A stretch of DNA of 64,000 bases, from contig NC_092341.1 in assembly GCF_046630445.1 (NCBI RefSeq), positions 7,938,001-8,002,000 of the forward strand, in the 5' to 3' direction. A program made the translations under genes and the position numbers. This DNA comes from Rutidosis leptorrhynchoides (lineage: Eukaryota; Streptophyta; Magnoliopsida; Asterales; Asteraceae). A model generated the notes under the pieces. The model saw only the letters and a program-made list of their open reading frames with translations. It had not been told where the DNA came from and made no database searches. Positions within the stretch are counted from its first letter, which is position 1; every line of letters begins with the position of its first letter. This document shows, piece by piece, positions 22,734 through 35,432 of the stretch.

Positions 22734-25234
22734 TGTGACAATCCGGAAATTTCTGACCAAATTTAAACTTTAATCTTTATATGTTTCCGACACGATAAGC
22801 AAAGTTTGTTAAGTTAAATCTCAAGAATTTTAAACTGTGTTCATACACTCATTTAACCTCGACCAAATTCCAACGATTCACGAACCATTAAATGAACGGA
22901 TATGATTATATATGTATATGTGTATATATTATAACTTGAAAATATTAACAAAGTATTAAACGTAAAATACTTTACATGAACATATTTGTTTCAATATGTT
23001 TATAGATGGGATTAGGAGATAATATCAAATGATTGATTTGTCAGATAGAGTGTATGATTACAAGTCTCTGTTGAGAGGTCCACTTTGATTTAGCAAACCT
23101 TTCTTTTTTTAACGGTGATCCGAAAGTAAGTTATATCAATTTTAGCTTTATTAAAAATACATTTAGAATCTATTTGATTAATTTTAAAAATATTTAATTT
23201 TGAGTTGGGGTCAAGCTCAAATGACAGGTCAACTTTTATGATCGATATTAAACAAGTTTAAACTCGAATTTATGAGAAGTTGAAATTAAACATTGGTCCA
23301 TAATTAAATTTTAACAATTATAAGTTTGCTAAAAATATATTTAAATACCTCGAGCTAAGTTTTAGTACTCCGTACATATTAATTAGAACATAAAATATAT
23401 AATTAATGAACCTTTTTGATCAGGTTTCAAACATTTAATGACCAGAATAACTAAAGATATTTAAGCTAAAAATTTGGGATTTTTAGGAACACTTTTATAC
23501 GTTAACTGTTTAGTAATGGACACGATATAGCCATTCGTGATAAACTGTCGGCATAAAAATCAAACAATGAATTCACGAGAGATGTTAATGTTACTTATTC
23601 TTCACATGTGTACTATTAAATATTATTATTATTATTATTATATTATTATTATTAATTATTACATTCACTTTACATTGATATATATACATATATGTTAGAT
23701 AAATATAAATATGAATATGAAATGGAATCCAATACAATCACCATCGACCACTTGCATTCTAATCCTTTCTTTCTACAACACAGAGAAAACCTATTTCACC
23801 TTCTTCCTTCTTATTTTTATTTTTTTCTTTCTTTCTCTCGATGAACCACAAAACCATAACAAGCATCAACCGTCGGTACCACCTCTGTGATCGTCATCAT
23901 TACCACTGTAAGCAACAACATCACCTCTTTTCTTTTTCTTCTATTTTATGTCACGAATAACATCACAACCCGTCACCTTTTAAAACTGTTGGTAACCCGC
24001 ATGTTTTGTATTCGTTGTAAACCATCACTTAAAACCATCAACCCCAACATCCATCTATTTATTCTGTTCCTGTTTGATCAACAACACCACAAACCCAACA
24101 TCACCACCTTGATAAACCCATCACAAACCATCGTAACCATCGAACCTTGCTGCAGTATTATCACTGTTAACTGCATTTATTTTTATTTTTTTGTTTTGAA
24201 CCACTCGTACGTGTGTTATCGTCTCTTGTACGAACCTATTGCTACAATCTGTTTCTATTGTCAATTATGTTGAACTGCATACCGCTACAACAGCTACTAT
24301 TTTGCTACTGCAACCACTACGACTATCAATTTCTTCTTCTGTTTCCATCGTAAAACACCCAGAAGCTGTTACAATTTTTTTGTGCACTTCGATTGTTCCT
24401 ACTGCTACTGCTATGAGCCTATAAGTACGATGTTTTCTATTTAACTACAGCTATTCAATGAAGACATTAATAATGATAATCAATCGGAGAAGATAATAAA
24501 TAGTATTAGTGATAAACGAGATCGTTATCTCAAACTCATTGTCTTCTGTTTCTATCATTCGAAAACCATCACCAAATATTCATTACTGCTACTGTGATAA
24601 TTTAATTTTTTTACTCTCGATCATTAAAAATGAAAACCACCAACAGACCCATCTAAACTTTTGTTGTTTCCTGTAACGGTATCAAACACAACCAACGATG
24701 AAAATGAGAGTAAATGTAACCATATGATGATGGTATTCGATAACGAGAGTGATGATACCAAAGGATTTCGATTGATGATGATGTTTGATGATCAAGATGA
24801 TATGAAGATGAGTGATGATGATGACCTGTGATAATGACGATTGATGATGTACAGCGAGATAGATGATGATGAAAATTTAATAATGATGCATTGGAGAAGA
24901 TGATGAATAGTGTACGATGATGTTGATATTCACGAGCTGAATTCACAATGAGTATAGCTGCCGTACGTTTTTGGTTCAGCTTCTAGTCGAATAATGCCAC
25001 AAATTATATCTCGTTTCTGTTTCTTAACTGCCTAACCACAAAACCCTACCACAATCAATTGGTACAACTTAAGACAAGTTGGGCCGTTTTTTTTTTTTGG
25101 GTTTAGTAAATGGGTTTTGATTAGTTGGGCCGAATCCCTTATCTGAGTTGGGCCGAGTCCTTTTTCTTCTGTTGGGCCGAGACTCGGTTTAAAGTAATCA
25201 AGTGAAGAAAAATAATTCAAAGAAGTAACAAGTA

Positions 25235-25299
25235 GATGAGTGGTTAGGCTGGGGTGTGGTTAACGAGAAGTCACGAGTTCGAACCCGGTTTGGGGCATT
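25235..25299 (+). repeat. tRNA-like A/B-box module in LTR1
   Basis: GATGAGTGGTTAGG resembles a tRNA A box and GAGTTCGAACCC a B box (GTTCGANNC), about 35 nt apart. A T-rich stretch and then (TTA)n follow. Such a head plus simple tail is how a tRNA-derived SINE looks. Pol III activity is inferred. Confidence 0.5.
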
Positions 25300-25338
25300 T
25301 ATCTTTTTGTAAAAGCTTTTAAGGTAGTAATACATCTC

Positions 25339-25419
<81 letters not shown>

Positions 25420-25427
25420 TTATTATT
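25339..25427. repeat. (TTA)n microsatellite
   Basis: A TTA trinucleotide array just downstream of the tRNA-like module. A second run lies at about 25707-25767. Confidence 0.95.
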
Positions 25428-25705
25428 ATTATAAGTATTATTTTTATTATTATTATTATAAGTATTATTATTAAGTATTATCATTAAGGTTATTATTAGT
25501 AGTATTATTATAATTAAAATTATTATTATTATCATTATTAATCAAATTATATTTTTTTTATTAAAAATAGTATTATTAAAATTATCGTTGTTAGTAAAAC
25601 TATCATATTAGTAAAAGTATCATTTTCATTATTATCATCATTAGTAAAAATTATTAATACTTTAATTATTATTATTATCACTACTAATATTAATATGATC
25701 ACTAA

Positions 25706-25767
<62 letters not shown>

Positions 25768-26842
25768 GTATTATCATCTATATTAATATAATAAAATAGT
25801 ATTATTATTACTTTCATATTAACAATATTATTATAACAAATAAATATTAACTATTTTAACTATATATATAAGATATATAATTTAAGACTTAATATATAAA
25901 TTTTTTTGATTACGATTATATGTATTAATATATATAAATGATATAGGTTCGTGAATCCGATGCCAACCTTGCATTGTTCAGTTCCGTCGTATGCATATTT
26001 TTACTACAGAATATCGTATTGTGAGTTTCATTTGCTCCCTTTTTAAATGCTTTTGAAATATATATTTTTGGGCTGAGAATACATGCACTGCTTTTATAAA
26101 TGTTTGACGAAATAGACATAAGTACTTGAAACTACATTATATGGTTGGATTATCTAAATCGAATATCGCCCCTTCAAGTCTGGTAACCTAAGAATTAGGG
26201 AAATGAACCCTAATTGACGCGAATCCTAAAGATAGATCTATGGGCCTAACAAACCTCATTCTGGAATTTGGAATGCTTTAGTACTTCGATTTTAAAAGGT
26301 AATTGCGATTGCCGTTATATAGCATACTTGCGAGTATGCGGGGGATATTCTATATGCATCCTTGTTAGTTCGGTTACCAGGTGTCCATCATATGAATGAT
26401 TTTTATACACTTGCGAGTGTAATGATATTTATGGAAAATGAGAATCTTGTGGTCTATTAAAATGATGGAAATGAATGTTTATGATAAACTAATGAACTCA
26501 CCAACCTTTTAGTTAACACTTGAAAGCATGTTTATTCTCAGGTATTAAAGAAATCTTCCGCTGTGCATTAGCTCATTTTAAGGATATTACTTGGAGTCAT
26601 TCATGGCATATTTTGAAAGACGTTGCATTCGAGTCGTTGAGTTTATCAAGACTATTATTAAGTCAATTATAGTTGGATGTGTTATGAAATGGTATGCATG
26701 CCATCAACTTTCGCTGTAAAGAAAGTTTGTCTTTTAAAAACGAATGCAATATTTGTAAAATGTATCATATAGAGGTCAAATACCTCGCTATGTAACCATA
26801 TGTTATTGTATTCGTCCTTATGGATTAGGACGGATCGCTTCA

Positions 26843-28886
26843 TGAGTCTCGAAAATTTTGGAACTATGTTTATATATTCAATTGACCTTCGACTGCTCTC
26901 GATGATTAACGAACAATTAATTGTAAATAGATATGTGTGTATGTATATATAAATAATAATTTGAAGTATTATATATTGTTATTATTAAAATTTAATAAAA
27001 TAAAAATAGGATATTATAATAATTATTATTTAAAATATATCTCTATATATAAATAAAGTATATTAAAAATATATATTAAATGATTGTAATACTCGTTTGA
27101 TGTTTCGATTGTTATTAAGAAAGTTAAATTCAAACTTATATAATTTTAAAATAAACGGTGATACGAAAATGAGTTCTATAATTTTTAGGCTTACTAAAAA
27201 TGTATTTAGGATCTAGTTATTAAATGTTAGCACTTTTTATATTTTACCCAGAATCGAGCGGGACAGTTAATGTAATTTTTATTTAATAAATTAATGATCG
27301 AATTTTATATCATAATGACTGAAATAAATAAAGACATTTAATTTAAAATTTTGGGATTTTTCCAAAGACTTTTATCCATCAATGATTTACAACGCAGTAC
27401 GAAATTTAGTCTGTGAAAGACGACGGCTAATAATTTCACACGTTATTATTTTAAATTATATTATAAATATTATTATATTATTATTAGAATTGAGATGAGA
27501 ATAAAAATCTAGATTCACGGATATTATTATTGTGTTAAATTGAAAGATTGAGAATAATTATGCCTTATCTTGTCTGCCTAGTTTCTGTCTCTCCCATCTA
27601 TTCCTATCTATAACTATATTTACATATATATGATACGTTTACATATAGAAGAAGTGAAGTTAAGAAATCATCCACACCATTTTCTTCAACATCAAACTCA
27701 CCATCAATTTCTCTAATTCCTTTTCCATTGGTAACCCGCCATCGGCCATACTCATCAAGAACAACGAGCCACCACCTTCATGCTCGATCAACACCTTCAA
27801 CCATACATGATTTTTGAGTATCATCACAAAAACACAATCACACCACAAGAACCCATTTGAATTGTTGCGGTTTCTATTTAGTCTGAGAACCCCTCACATT
27901 TGTTACTGCTCAGGCCACCCAACCGTCACCACCATCCCCTTATACTACCTCACCACCCTAGTCGATCACCCTACAATCACCACCGACTACCACAACCATT
28001 GCAACTATTTGCTCTCTCATTCTCTATCTCCTAATCGTATCCAAGAAAACCACCATCAAACACCAACCCGCCACCACCTTTCCTTCTCTCTCACTCATCC
28101 CTCTCTCACTTATTCCTATCGTGAACATTACCAAAACCTACATCCATATTCTCTTCGTACTGTTGCTACCAGTCTGTTTCTAATTCTATTTCTGTTTATA
28201 AAAGCTGCAAATAACCGAACCCAAACAAGAAACCCATTTAATATTACCTTCTTGATCTCGAACCCTACTGCTACTACTTCTATTTCTTTTTCAGTCCAAG
28301 AACCACCCATGTAACCACCTTCAACCTCCACAAATCATCACCTTTTGCCTCCATTCTATTTTTGTTTTCAACTGTCAATATCATCGAACAATAATACTCA
28401 TTAAAACCGGCTATTATTGCTGTGTTACCACGTGTTTCTGCTTTTCGTTAATCAATTAAATATATTGCTTCCTTTTTACTTTTTGGCTGACACTTACAAG
28501 AATTAAACCCCACTTGATTGATAAAGAATAATGAAATTTGTTTTGTTACAAAGTGGTTCGATGTGGGCTGAGTGAATTAATCGGGCTATTCTTGAGCCAT
28601 AAATCCGTTTGTAGTATTGGGCTGCTATAACAAAAGAAATCCACTTGTTTATGCTTTGATCGAGCAAAAACTAATCCTACTGCTACTTGCACTGCCGTTT
28701 CTATTGTTAAGTATTGGTGAAGGAAGTAATGAATATGATGATAATGGATGATATAGGATGATGATGATGGTAAGATTACGATATGATATGATGATGACGT
28801 TGAAGATAATAACGATGGGTATATTGATGATAGATGGAAGCAAACGATAATGATGGTTATGAAAATGATTTAGGATTATGATTATG
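26843..28886 (+). mobile_element. LTR2, left part, 5'-truncated and split
   Basis: It begins TGAGTCTCGAAAATTTTGG, which resembles sequence roughly 100 bp inside LTR1, so the first part of this LTR is missing at this side. It breaks at 28886 where element 3 is inserted and resumes at 37775. Frames at 27660-28331 and 28649-28933 are chance ORFs in CAC/ATG-rich DNA. Confidence 0.65.
28882..28886. repeat. TSD of element 3, left copy (TTATG)
   Basis: TTATG here matches TTATG at 37770-37774, directly outside the two LTR ends. Confidence 0.9.
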
Positions 28887-28960
28887 TGTAACGACCCAAA
28901 CCAAAACACAAACGAACCCGCGGAAAATATCAAATAAAAAAAATTGCTGGAACAGCATAT

Positions 28961-28993
28961 GGCGCGGCGCGCCAGAAGGCCGCGCGGTGCGCC
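28961..28993. repeat. GC palindrome pair, 20-bp spacing (3' LTR, outer)
   Basis: GGCGCGGCGCGCC starts at 28961 and CGCGCGGTGCGCC at 28981. The equivalent pair in the 5' LTR is at 35893-35925. Confidence 0.88.
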
Positions 28994-29659
28994 ATTCTGG
29001 TCTGTCCCAAAAGTCTTGAAATGCTAAAAAGATTGGCCACTTTCTGACATAATTAGACAAAACGCTTTTAACAACATATTCAAATATGTAAAACTAACAC
29101 ATTCCATTAATAAAATGAGTTTTACGAAGCGGGGCCCACATCAGCTGTTTTACGAGTTTAATTCAAAATATGAGTTTCGACCATCAAAATTTTAAGTACC
29201 AAACTACACTACGAGCATGGTGTTTGGGATTAAACTACCCAAGTCTCGGTCAAACTCCAAAAGCTAAATATCCCAAAAGCATTCTCTAACAACGACGGGA
29301 TCTTTAATCCAAGATGATGCCCTTACCCTTGTCCACAACCGAACCTATAAAAAGGTAAACAACGAGAGGGTAAGCAAAGCTTAGTGAATGCAATAATTAT
29401 ACACATACATATATAATATACCTACTTGCAAATCACTTACTCAAACTCTGCATACATGCTAGCAACATAATTAGCTTATAATCTCGAATACAAGCTAGAA
29501 ATCTCCAATACCACAAGCTAGCATAGCAACGCATATAACATAATTCGGATAATATATTATGCTTACACTTACAACACAAATAACCATGGTTAACCAATCG
29601 TATAAGGGAACGGCGCTCGTGAAAATGCCATCGGTGTTCATAACATCCGTTAGGGTACT

Positions 29660-29900
29660 TAACACCTCGTATCACTAACCCCTAGGGTGGCACCTTAACA
29701 CCTCGGTACTTCACCCCGAGTGGCATCTTAACACCTCGATGCTTCACTCATTAAGCTACGGAGTGGTATCTTAACACCTCGACACTACACCCCTAGGTGG
29801 CATCTTAACACCTCGATGCTTCACCCCGAGTGGTATCTTAACACCTCGATGCTTCACTCATCACGTGAAACGTGGTGTCTTAGCACCTCGACACTTCACA
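29660..29900. repeat. AACACCTCG repeat array in element 3 LTR
   Basis: AACACCTCG (last copy AGCACCTCG) occurs at 29660, 29697, 29730, 29773, 29807, 29840 and 29882. Steps are 37, 33, 43, 34, 33 and 42 bp. The other LTR carries the same array at 36505-36742. Confidence 0.88.
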
Positions 29901-30794
29901 TCTCACGCTACAACAAATAAATACATTATATACCTACGCATATAATCATTCCACTCACCTTACGCCTTCGGTGAAAGATAATCAAGTCCGAGAACCTTCA
30001 ATGTAACGTACCTATTACATTATACATAATATCAATCACAAACTCAAGTTGGTCAACCCACTAAAACTCCATTCTAGGGTTATCTTGACCCATGGTGCAA
30101 TTTTGACCCATTTGCAACCCTACCCCTAATATTTGGGTTAACATCCCTAAAACCCTAATAATTAACCAAGTTAGGTCCTAAGACACTTTCCAATACAAGG
30201 TTTATGCATCAAACACATACATTTACCCACTTAGGTCCATCATGACCCATTTGACCATTTAAAGTCAATACACCCATTTTGGGTCACCCACTAACCCACT
30301 TAACACCCATTTACATATATATAAGTGTGCTAGTACTTTAACTAACCAATTTAGGCTCATAAACATAGTTTAATACTTTGAAAACCCTAGTTAGTCATCT
30401 TTGGGTCTACATGACCCAAATTTACCCAAAACACCCAATTTAGTAACAAATGGGTTTTAGGTTCATCACTTACCCCAAACCCTAACCCATAATCAAATTA
30501 AAATCAAGAAATCAAGATTAGAGCATACCACTATCACCAAAACGTAGCTATAGGAAAGATGAACAACTTTGAAACTCGCACTAAGACCCGATTCAACCTC
30601 CTTCTTCCTTTAATGGAGCTTTCTCACTCTAGAACCTCCTCTCTCTCTAGGATTTAATGGAAGATGATTAAGTGGGTGGAAATGCAGTAAATGAGGCTCC
30701 AACAACTGATCCCAAGCCTTAAAGTCATATTCCTTGTGATTTTACCAATTTGCCCTCAAAATATCTAATTAAAAGGAATCTGTCACAGAACAAT

Positions 30795-30827
30795 GGCGCG
30801 GCGCGCCAAATGGCCGAGCGGCGTGCC
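30795..30827. repeat. GC palindrome pair, 20-bp spacing (3' LTR, inner)
   Basis: GGCGCGGCGCGCC (30795) and CGAGCGGCGTGCC (30815). The counterpart in the 5' LTR is at 37631-37663. Confidence 0.85.
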
Positions 30828-30928
30828 AAACGCCCAGCCCAGTTTTCTGTCTTCTTTTAAATATGTACAATCAAAACCCCACTTTAAGTACATTAACTAC
30901 ACCTATGTACACTACAAATAAACGGGTC

Positions 30929-32077
30929 TTACAACTCTCCCCCACTTGAATCGGAGCGCGTCCTCGCGATCCACGCCGCATGACAAGAAGAAAGATAAAC
31001 CAACACAAACTCTTCGGGCTCCCAAGTAAAATCAGAACCTTTACTACGATGCCATTGAACTTTAAAAGTCCTCACTTCTTTATTTCTCAACCTTTTGACC
31101 TTCTTATCGAGTATGGCAATCGGCTCCTCAATATACTCTAACTTATTGTTTAGCTCAATTTCGTCTAATGGTACCCACGATGAATCATCCACAAGACACT
31201 TACGGAGATGGGAAACATGGAATGTATTATGGATCCCCGCAAGCTCTTCGGGTAATTCCAAACGATACGCGACTTCACCAACACGAGCTAAAACCTTAAA
31301 TGGTCCAATAAACCGAGGAGCTAACTTTCCCCATTTTCGAAACCGAATAACACCTTTCCATGGCGAAACCTTAAGCATCACCATGTCACCTTCTTGAAAT
31401 TCGATCATTCGTCTACGCTTGTCGGCATATGACTTTTGTCTATCTTGCGCCTTTTTCAAATGATCCCGAATCATATCAATCTTTCTATTCGTTTCTAAGA
31501 CCAAATCGGTACTCCCGATTTCCTTTTGGCCAATTTCACCCCAACAAATCGGAGTTCGGCACCTCCGACCATAAAGCATCTCGTAAGGTGGCATCCCGAT
31601 ACTAGTATGATAACTATTATTGTACGAGAATTCCACCAAAGGTAAGTGCTCGTCCCAACTACCACCAAAATCAATAATACACGCCCGTAACATATCCTCT
31701 AAAGTTTGATTCGTATGTTCGGTTTGACCGTCCGTTTGAGGATGATACCCCGTGCTCAATTTCAATTGCGTACCCATATCTTCATGAAACTTTTCCCAAA
31801 ACCGAGATGTAAAATGGGTATCTCGATCCGAAATAATAGATATAGGAACACCGTGTCGAGAGATGACTTCCTTGATAAATAACTTAGCCAAGGTCTCCGA
31901 CGATATTGCTTCCCGAATGGGAAGAAACAAAGCACTTTTCATCAATCGATCAACTATCACCCAAATTGAATCAAATTGGGTTCTCGCCGTTTTAGGTAAC
32001 TTTGTGATGAAATCCATGGTAATGTGCTCCCATTTCCATTTCGGGATTTCTAACAGTTGTAACTTACCATACGGCTT
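30929..32077 (-). pseudogene. Element 3 integrase with chromodomain-like tail
   Basis: The frame is open from the stop at 32078-32080 to 30929. The catalytic core has [36 protein letters not shown] and HPQTDGQTEHTNQTLEDMLR with the D, D and E residues in place. It continues through [17 protein letters not shown] and HNTFHVSHLRKCL to FKVQWHRSKGSDFTWEPEE, a chromodomain-type tail, plus a further short extension (SCHAAWIARTRSDSSGGEL). The integrase core itself looks intact; only the upstream stops isolate it. The stop codon overlaps the LTR edge. Confidence 0.9.
30934..30951 (-). promoter_or_regulatory. Element 3 polypurine tract
   Basis: The minus strand reads AAGTGGGGGAGAGT directly before the 3' LTR start TGTAAGACC. 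Confidence 0.88.
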
Positions 32078-33112
32078 TTAGTGCTCGGCCTTAACTTGCA
32101 AACACGTGACGCATTGCTCAACATACTTCACAACATCACGTTTCATGCCCGGCCACCAATAATATTTTCTTAAATCTAGATACATTTTCGTCGCGCCCAA
32201 ATGAATGGAATACTTTGACTTATGTGCTTCATCAAGTAGCACTTGTCGATAATCACCCATCTTAGGCACCCACACTCTCCCTTGAAAGGACAACAAACCA
32301 CGCGAGTCCATAGTAATGAATTCCGATTGCCCCATGATTCGTTCCGCATGCTTGTTGTGAACGTAAGCCTCTATTTGAATCACACCAAGTTTTTCAAGAA
32401 AATCGTTAGTAATAATCATACGTAACAATCCCAATCGTAATGTCGGGTGATGACTCTTTCGACTTAATGCATCCGCGATCACATTCGCCTTGCCCAGATG
32501 ATAAAGTATTTCACAATCATAATCTTTCACCACATCCATCCACCTACATTGACGATAATTTAAATCTCGTTGATTAAAGAGGTGTTTCAAACTCTTATGA
32601 TCCGAATAAATCGTACTCTTGACACCATACAAGTAATGGCGCCAAATTTTCAACGCATGCACAACCACTGCCAACTCAAGATCATGAGTCGGATATCTCG
32701 TTTCGTGTTCCTTTAGTTGTCGAGAGGCATAAGCGATGACTTTACCTCTTTGCATTAGAACACATCCGAGCCCATTTAACGAAGCATCACAATAAACCGT
32801 CATGTCTTCCACTCCTTCCGACAACACTAACACCGGAGCTTGACACAACTTCTCTTTTAACAATTGAAAAGCAATTTCTTGCTCGTTCTCCCAAGTAAAT
32901 CTCGCGTTCTTCCTCGTCAATTTCGTCAATGAAGAAGCGATCTTAGAAAAGTCTTGTATAAACCGTCGATAATAACCGGCCAATCCGAGAAAACTTCAGA
33001 CTTCCGTAGGCGTAGTCGGTTGTCTCCAACTCTTCACCGTCTCTATCTTCCCCAGATCTACTTGAATGCCGTCTTTGTTCACAATGTGGCCAAGGAAATG
33101 AACCTCTCTTAG
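32078..33112 (-). pseudogene. Element 3 RNase H and integrase zinc region
   Basis: This is in the same frame as the RT upstream. It has [37 protein letters not shown] and [13 protein letters not shown] for RNase H, then [20 protein letters not shown] and [11 protein letters not shown] for the HHCC region of integrase. A TGA at 32996-32998 and a TAA at 32078-32080 interrupt it. Confidence 0.88.
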
Positions 33113-34384
33113 CTAAAATTCGCATTTGGAGAACTTAGCATACAACTTCTCCTTTCGTAACGTCTTCAATACTTCACGCAAATGACGTTCATGTTCGTTC
33201 ATACTTTTCGAGTAGACTAGTATGTCATCAATGAACACAATTACCGACTTGTCCAACATAGGTTGGCACACTCGGTTCATAAGATCCATGAATGCCTCCG
33301 GTGCATTCGTAAGACCAAAAAGCATAACTACGAATTCAAAATGCCCATAACGTGTTCGAAAAGCCATTTTCTCGATATCTTCCTCACGGACCCGCATTTG
33401 ATGATAACCGGACCGCAGGTCAATCTTTGAGAAATACGTCGCACCCTGGAGTTGGTCAAACAAATCGTCAATCCGAGGCAATGGATAACGATTCTTGATC
33501 GTCACTTTATTCAACTCCCGGTAATCGATGCACATCCGCATACTACCATCCTTCTTTTTCACGAATAAACCCGGAGCGCCCCATGGCGAAGCACTCGGTC
33601 GAATAAAACCCTTCTCAAGTAACTCTTGGGTTTGATTTAACAACTCTTGCATTTCTGTCGACGCTAAACGATAAGGAGTTTTAGCAATGGGAATAGCTCC
33701 CGGAACCAACTCAATGCGAAATTCAACTTGTCTTTCCGCCGGAACACCCTGTAACTCGTCCGAAAAAACGTCTTCGAATTCACTAACCACCTGAATTTCA
33801 CGAATGGGTGGTGGCTCATCATGAGTATCAACAACATGGGCAAGAAAGGTCATGCCACCACTATCGAGGAGACGACGTGCCCGTGCAAAAGTGCATATCG
33901 GCACAAGTCTTCTACGCTTATCACCGTGAATAATTAACTCTCCCCCACTTGGGGTCTTCACACGAATAAATTTTTCATGGCATGCAATATCGGCTCTATT
34001 ACGATCGAGCCAATCCATACCCACAACAATATTAAAGTCGCCCAAAGTCATCGGAATGAGATCTATCTTAAAGTTTTCGGCACCAAACACAACATCACAA
34101 TTTTTGCACACATCGACCACTAGCACCGTCTTGCTGTCCGCTATTTCGACTTCTACCGGACGACTTAACTTAGCTAACGGTCTATTAAGTGTAGGCACAA
34201 ATTTAAGAGACACAAACGACAAATTTGCACCACTATCGAAGAGAATCCTTGCCGAATTAGAATTAACCATGAAAGTACCTGAGACAACTTCGTTCGATTG
34301 TTTGGCTTCATCATTGGTCATCAAATAGTTGCGACCCCTAGCCGTACTCGCCGCCTTCTCTAATCGCTTCACATTATCTTTTCA
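33113..34384 (-). pseudogene. Element 3 protease and reverse transcriptase
   Basis: Protease motifs are [15 protein letters not shown] (DSG) and [14 protein letters not shown] motifs are [35 protein letters not shown] and [13 protein letters not shown] (FIDD). The usual MPFGLTNAP reads MLFGLTNAP, a Pro to Leu change in a conserved loop. A TGA at 34382-34384 lies just upstream and a TAG at 33113-33115 ends the open stretch after AKFSKCEF. Confidence 0.9.
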
Positions 34385-34406
34385 CAAATCGAGACACTCC
34401 GGCTTC

Positions 34407-35432
34407 TTATGCCCTTTTTCCGCAATTAAAACAAGTGACCTTGTTTCCGAAAGATGGTTTAGGACATTCACGAGCCATATGACCCGGTTGCCCACAATTG
34501 TAGCACGCATAAGAAAAAACCCCGGAAGCGCCCTTCTTCACGCTATTAACACTCTCGAAACCCTTCTTGTTCTTGTTCTTCTTGTTTGAAAAGTTATAAT
34601 GACTAGAACCTTCAAACTTTCTTTTGAAAAACGTGAAATCGCTTTTTCTTGGAACATCCGGCTCAAAACCCTGGGCCAATTCAAATAACTTATCAAAAGA
34701 CTTAGCCATACCCCGACTAATCTTGCCCTTGAACTCATCATTCAAAGTACGGTAGAAATCTTTCATTAGCTTATGATCGTCACCCACATATTCCGGACAA
34801 AAAAGAGTTTTTGCCAAAAAGGTAGACTTGAGTGTGACCAAGTCCATTGATCCTTGTTGAAAATGGTGCAACTCATCCCGGATTCTATCAAGATCGGAAG
34901 AAGTTCGGTATTCTTTGAAGAATTCCTTCTTAAACTCCTCCCATGTCAAGTTCATGCATTGCTCTTCACCATATAAGTTGATTTTGTCGTCCCACCACAA
35001 CTTGGCTTCTTCCCTCAACATACTAGAACCATACCTCGCCTTCCTTTCGGGAGGACACTCCGCGGTACGGAAACCCCCCTCGATATCAGAAATCTAACAC
35101 GTGCTTTTCAACGGATCTCGCACCCCATTAAACATCGGAGGTTGAGTATCCTTGAAATTTTTGTAGTGGAAGTCCCGCCTTCCACCCCCACCATTACCTT
35201 CACCCCCTTCGCCTCGAGGATAAATGTTTCTAGCCTCTAAAGCCTCCTCTATTGCGGCTTTCATTCGATCATTGATCATTTCGGTCACTTGTCCATCGAC
35301 CGACTCTTGGAAGACCTTTCGAACGTCGTCAAGAAAATCCCTCTTTAGCCTTTTAAAGATGGCCTCAACTTTGGCCGTGAGTTCAACGTCCTCACTCGTA
35401 CCTCCGTCATTGGTGTCGTGTCCATTTCTCAT
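34407..35432 (-). pseudogene. Element 3 gag
   Basis: It begins MRNGHDTNDGGTSEDVELTA at 35432. A TAG (35094-35096) interrupts it after DPLKSTC, and the frame then resumes with WWDDKINLYGEEQCMNLTWEEFKKEF. One zinc knuckle is complete (CYNCGQPGHMARECP). The second starts CFNCGK and is lost to a frame change near 34420. Downstream protease is in the other frame, so gag and pol are separated here by a mutation. Confidence 0.88.

Larger units (their letters stand above)
22734..26842 (+). mobile_element. 3' LTR (LTR1) of the plus-strand chromovirus, 4.1 kb
   Basis: It starts TGTGACAATCC directly after a PPT and ends CGGATCGCTTCA. Its second half aligns by eye with LTR2 (for example 25940-26160 against 38910-39140 and 26500-26790 against 39480-39760). 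It carries CAC/ATG-rich runs, a tRNA-like module (25235-25299) and (TTA)n runs. ORFs at 23887, 24239, 24653, 25032, 25299 and 25547 follow simple repeats and are not supported. Confidence 0.75.
28887..30933 (-). mobile_element. Element 3 3' LTR, 2047 bp
   Basis: It matches 35819-37769 with few substitutions plus an 88-bp block (29559-29646) missing from the other copy. Palindrome pairs lie near each end (28961-28993, 30795-30827), and an array of AACACCTCG repeats lies at 29660-29900. The frames at 28857-29060 and 29433-29675 are chance ORFs. Confidence 0.93.

Noticed and set aside
23887-24946. Several ORFs with His/Ser/Thr-rich products
   Set aside because: They lie in the CAC/ATG-rich part of LTR1 and have no conserved motif.
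25235-25299. A functional tRNA gene
   Set aside because: A and B boxes are present, but the sequence does not close into a cloverleaf with a plausible acceptor stem and anticodon.
25299-25777. ORFs of poly-Asn or poly-Ile in and near (TTA)n arrays
   Set aside because: Translated microsatellite; no protein-like composition.
27814-28314. 166-codon plus-strand ORF
   Set aside because: Inside LTR2, low complexity, no homology recognised.
28857-29060. 67-codon ORF with a GC-rich middle, repeated at 35783-35992
   Set aside because: It is the LTR palindrome region translated by chance; the two copies are the two LTRs.
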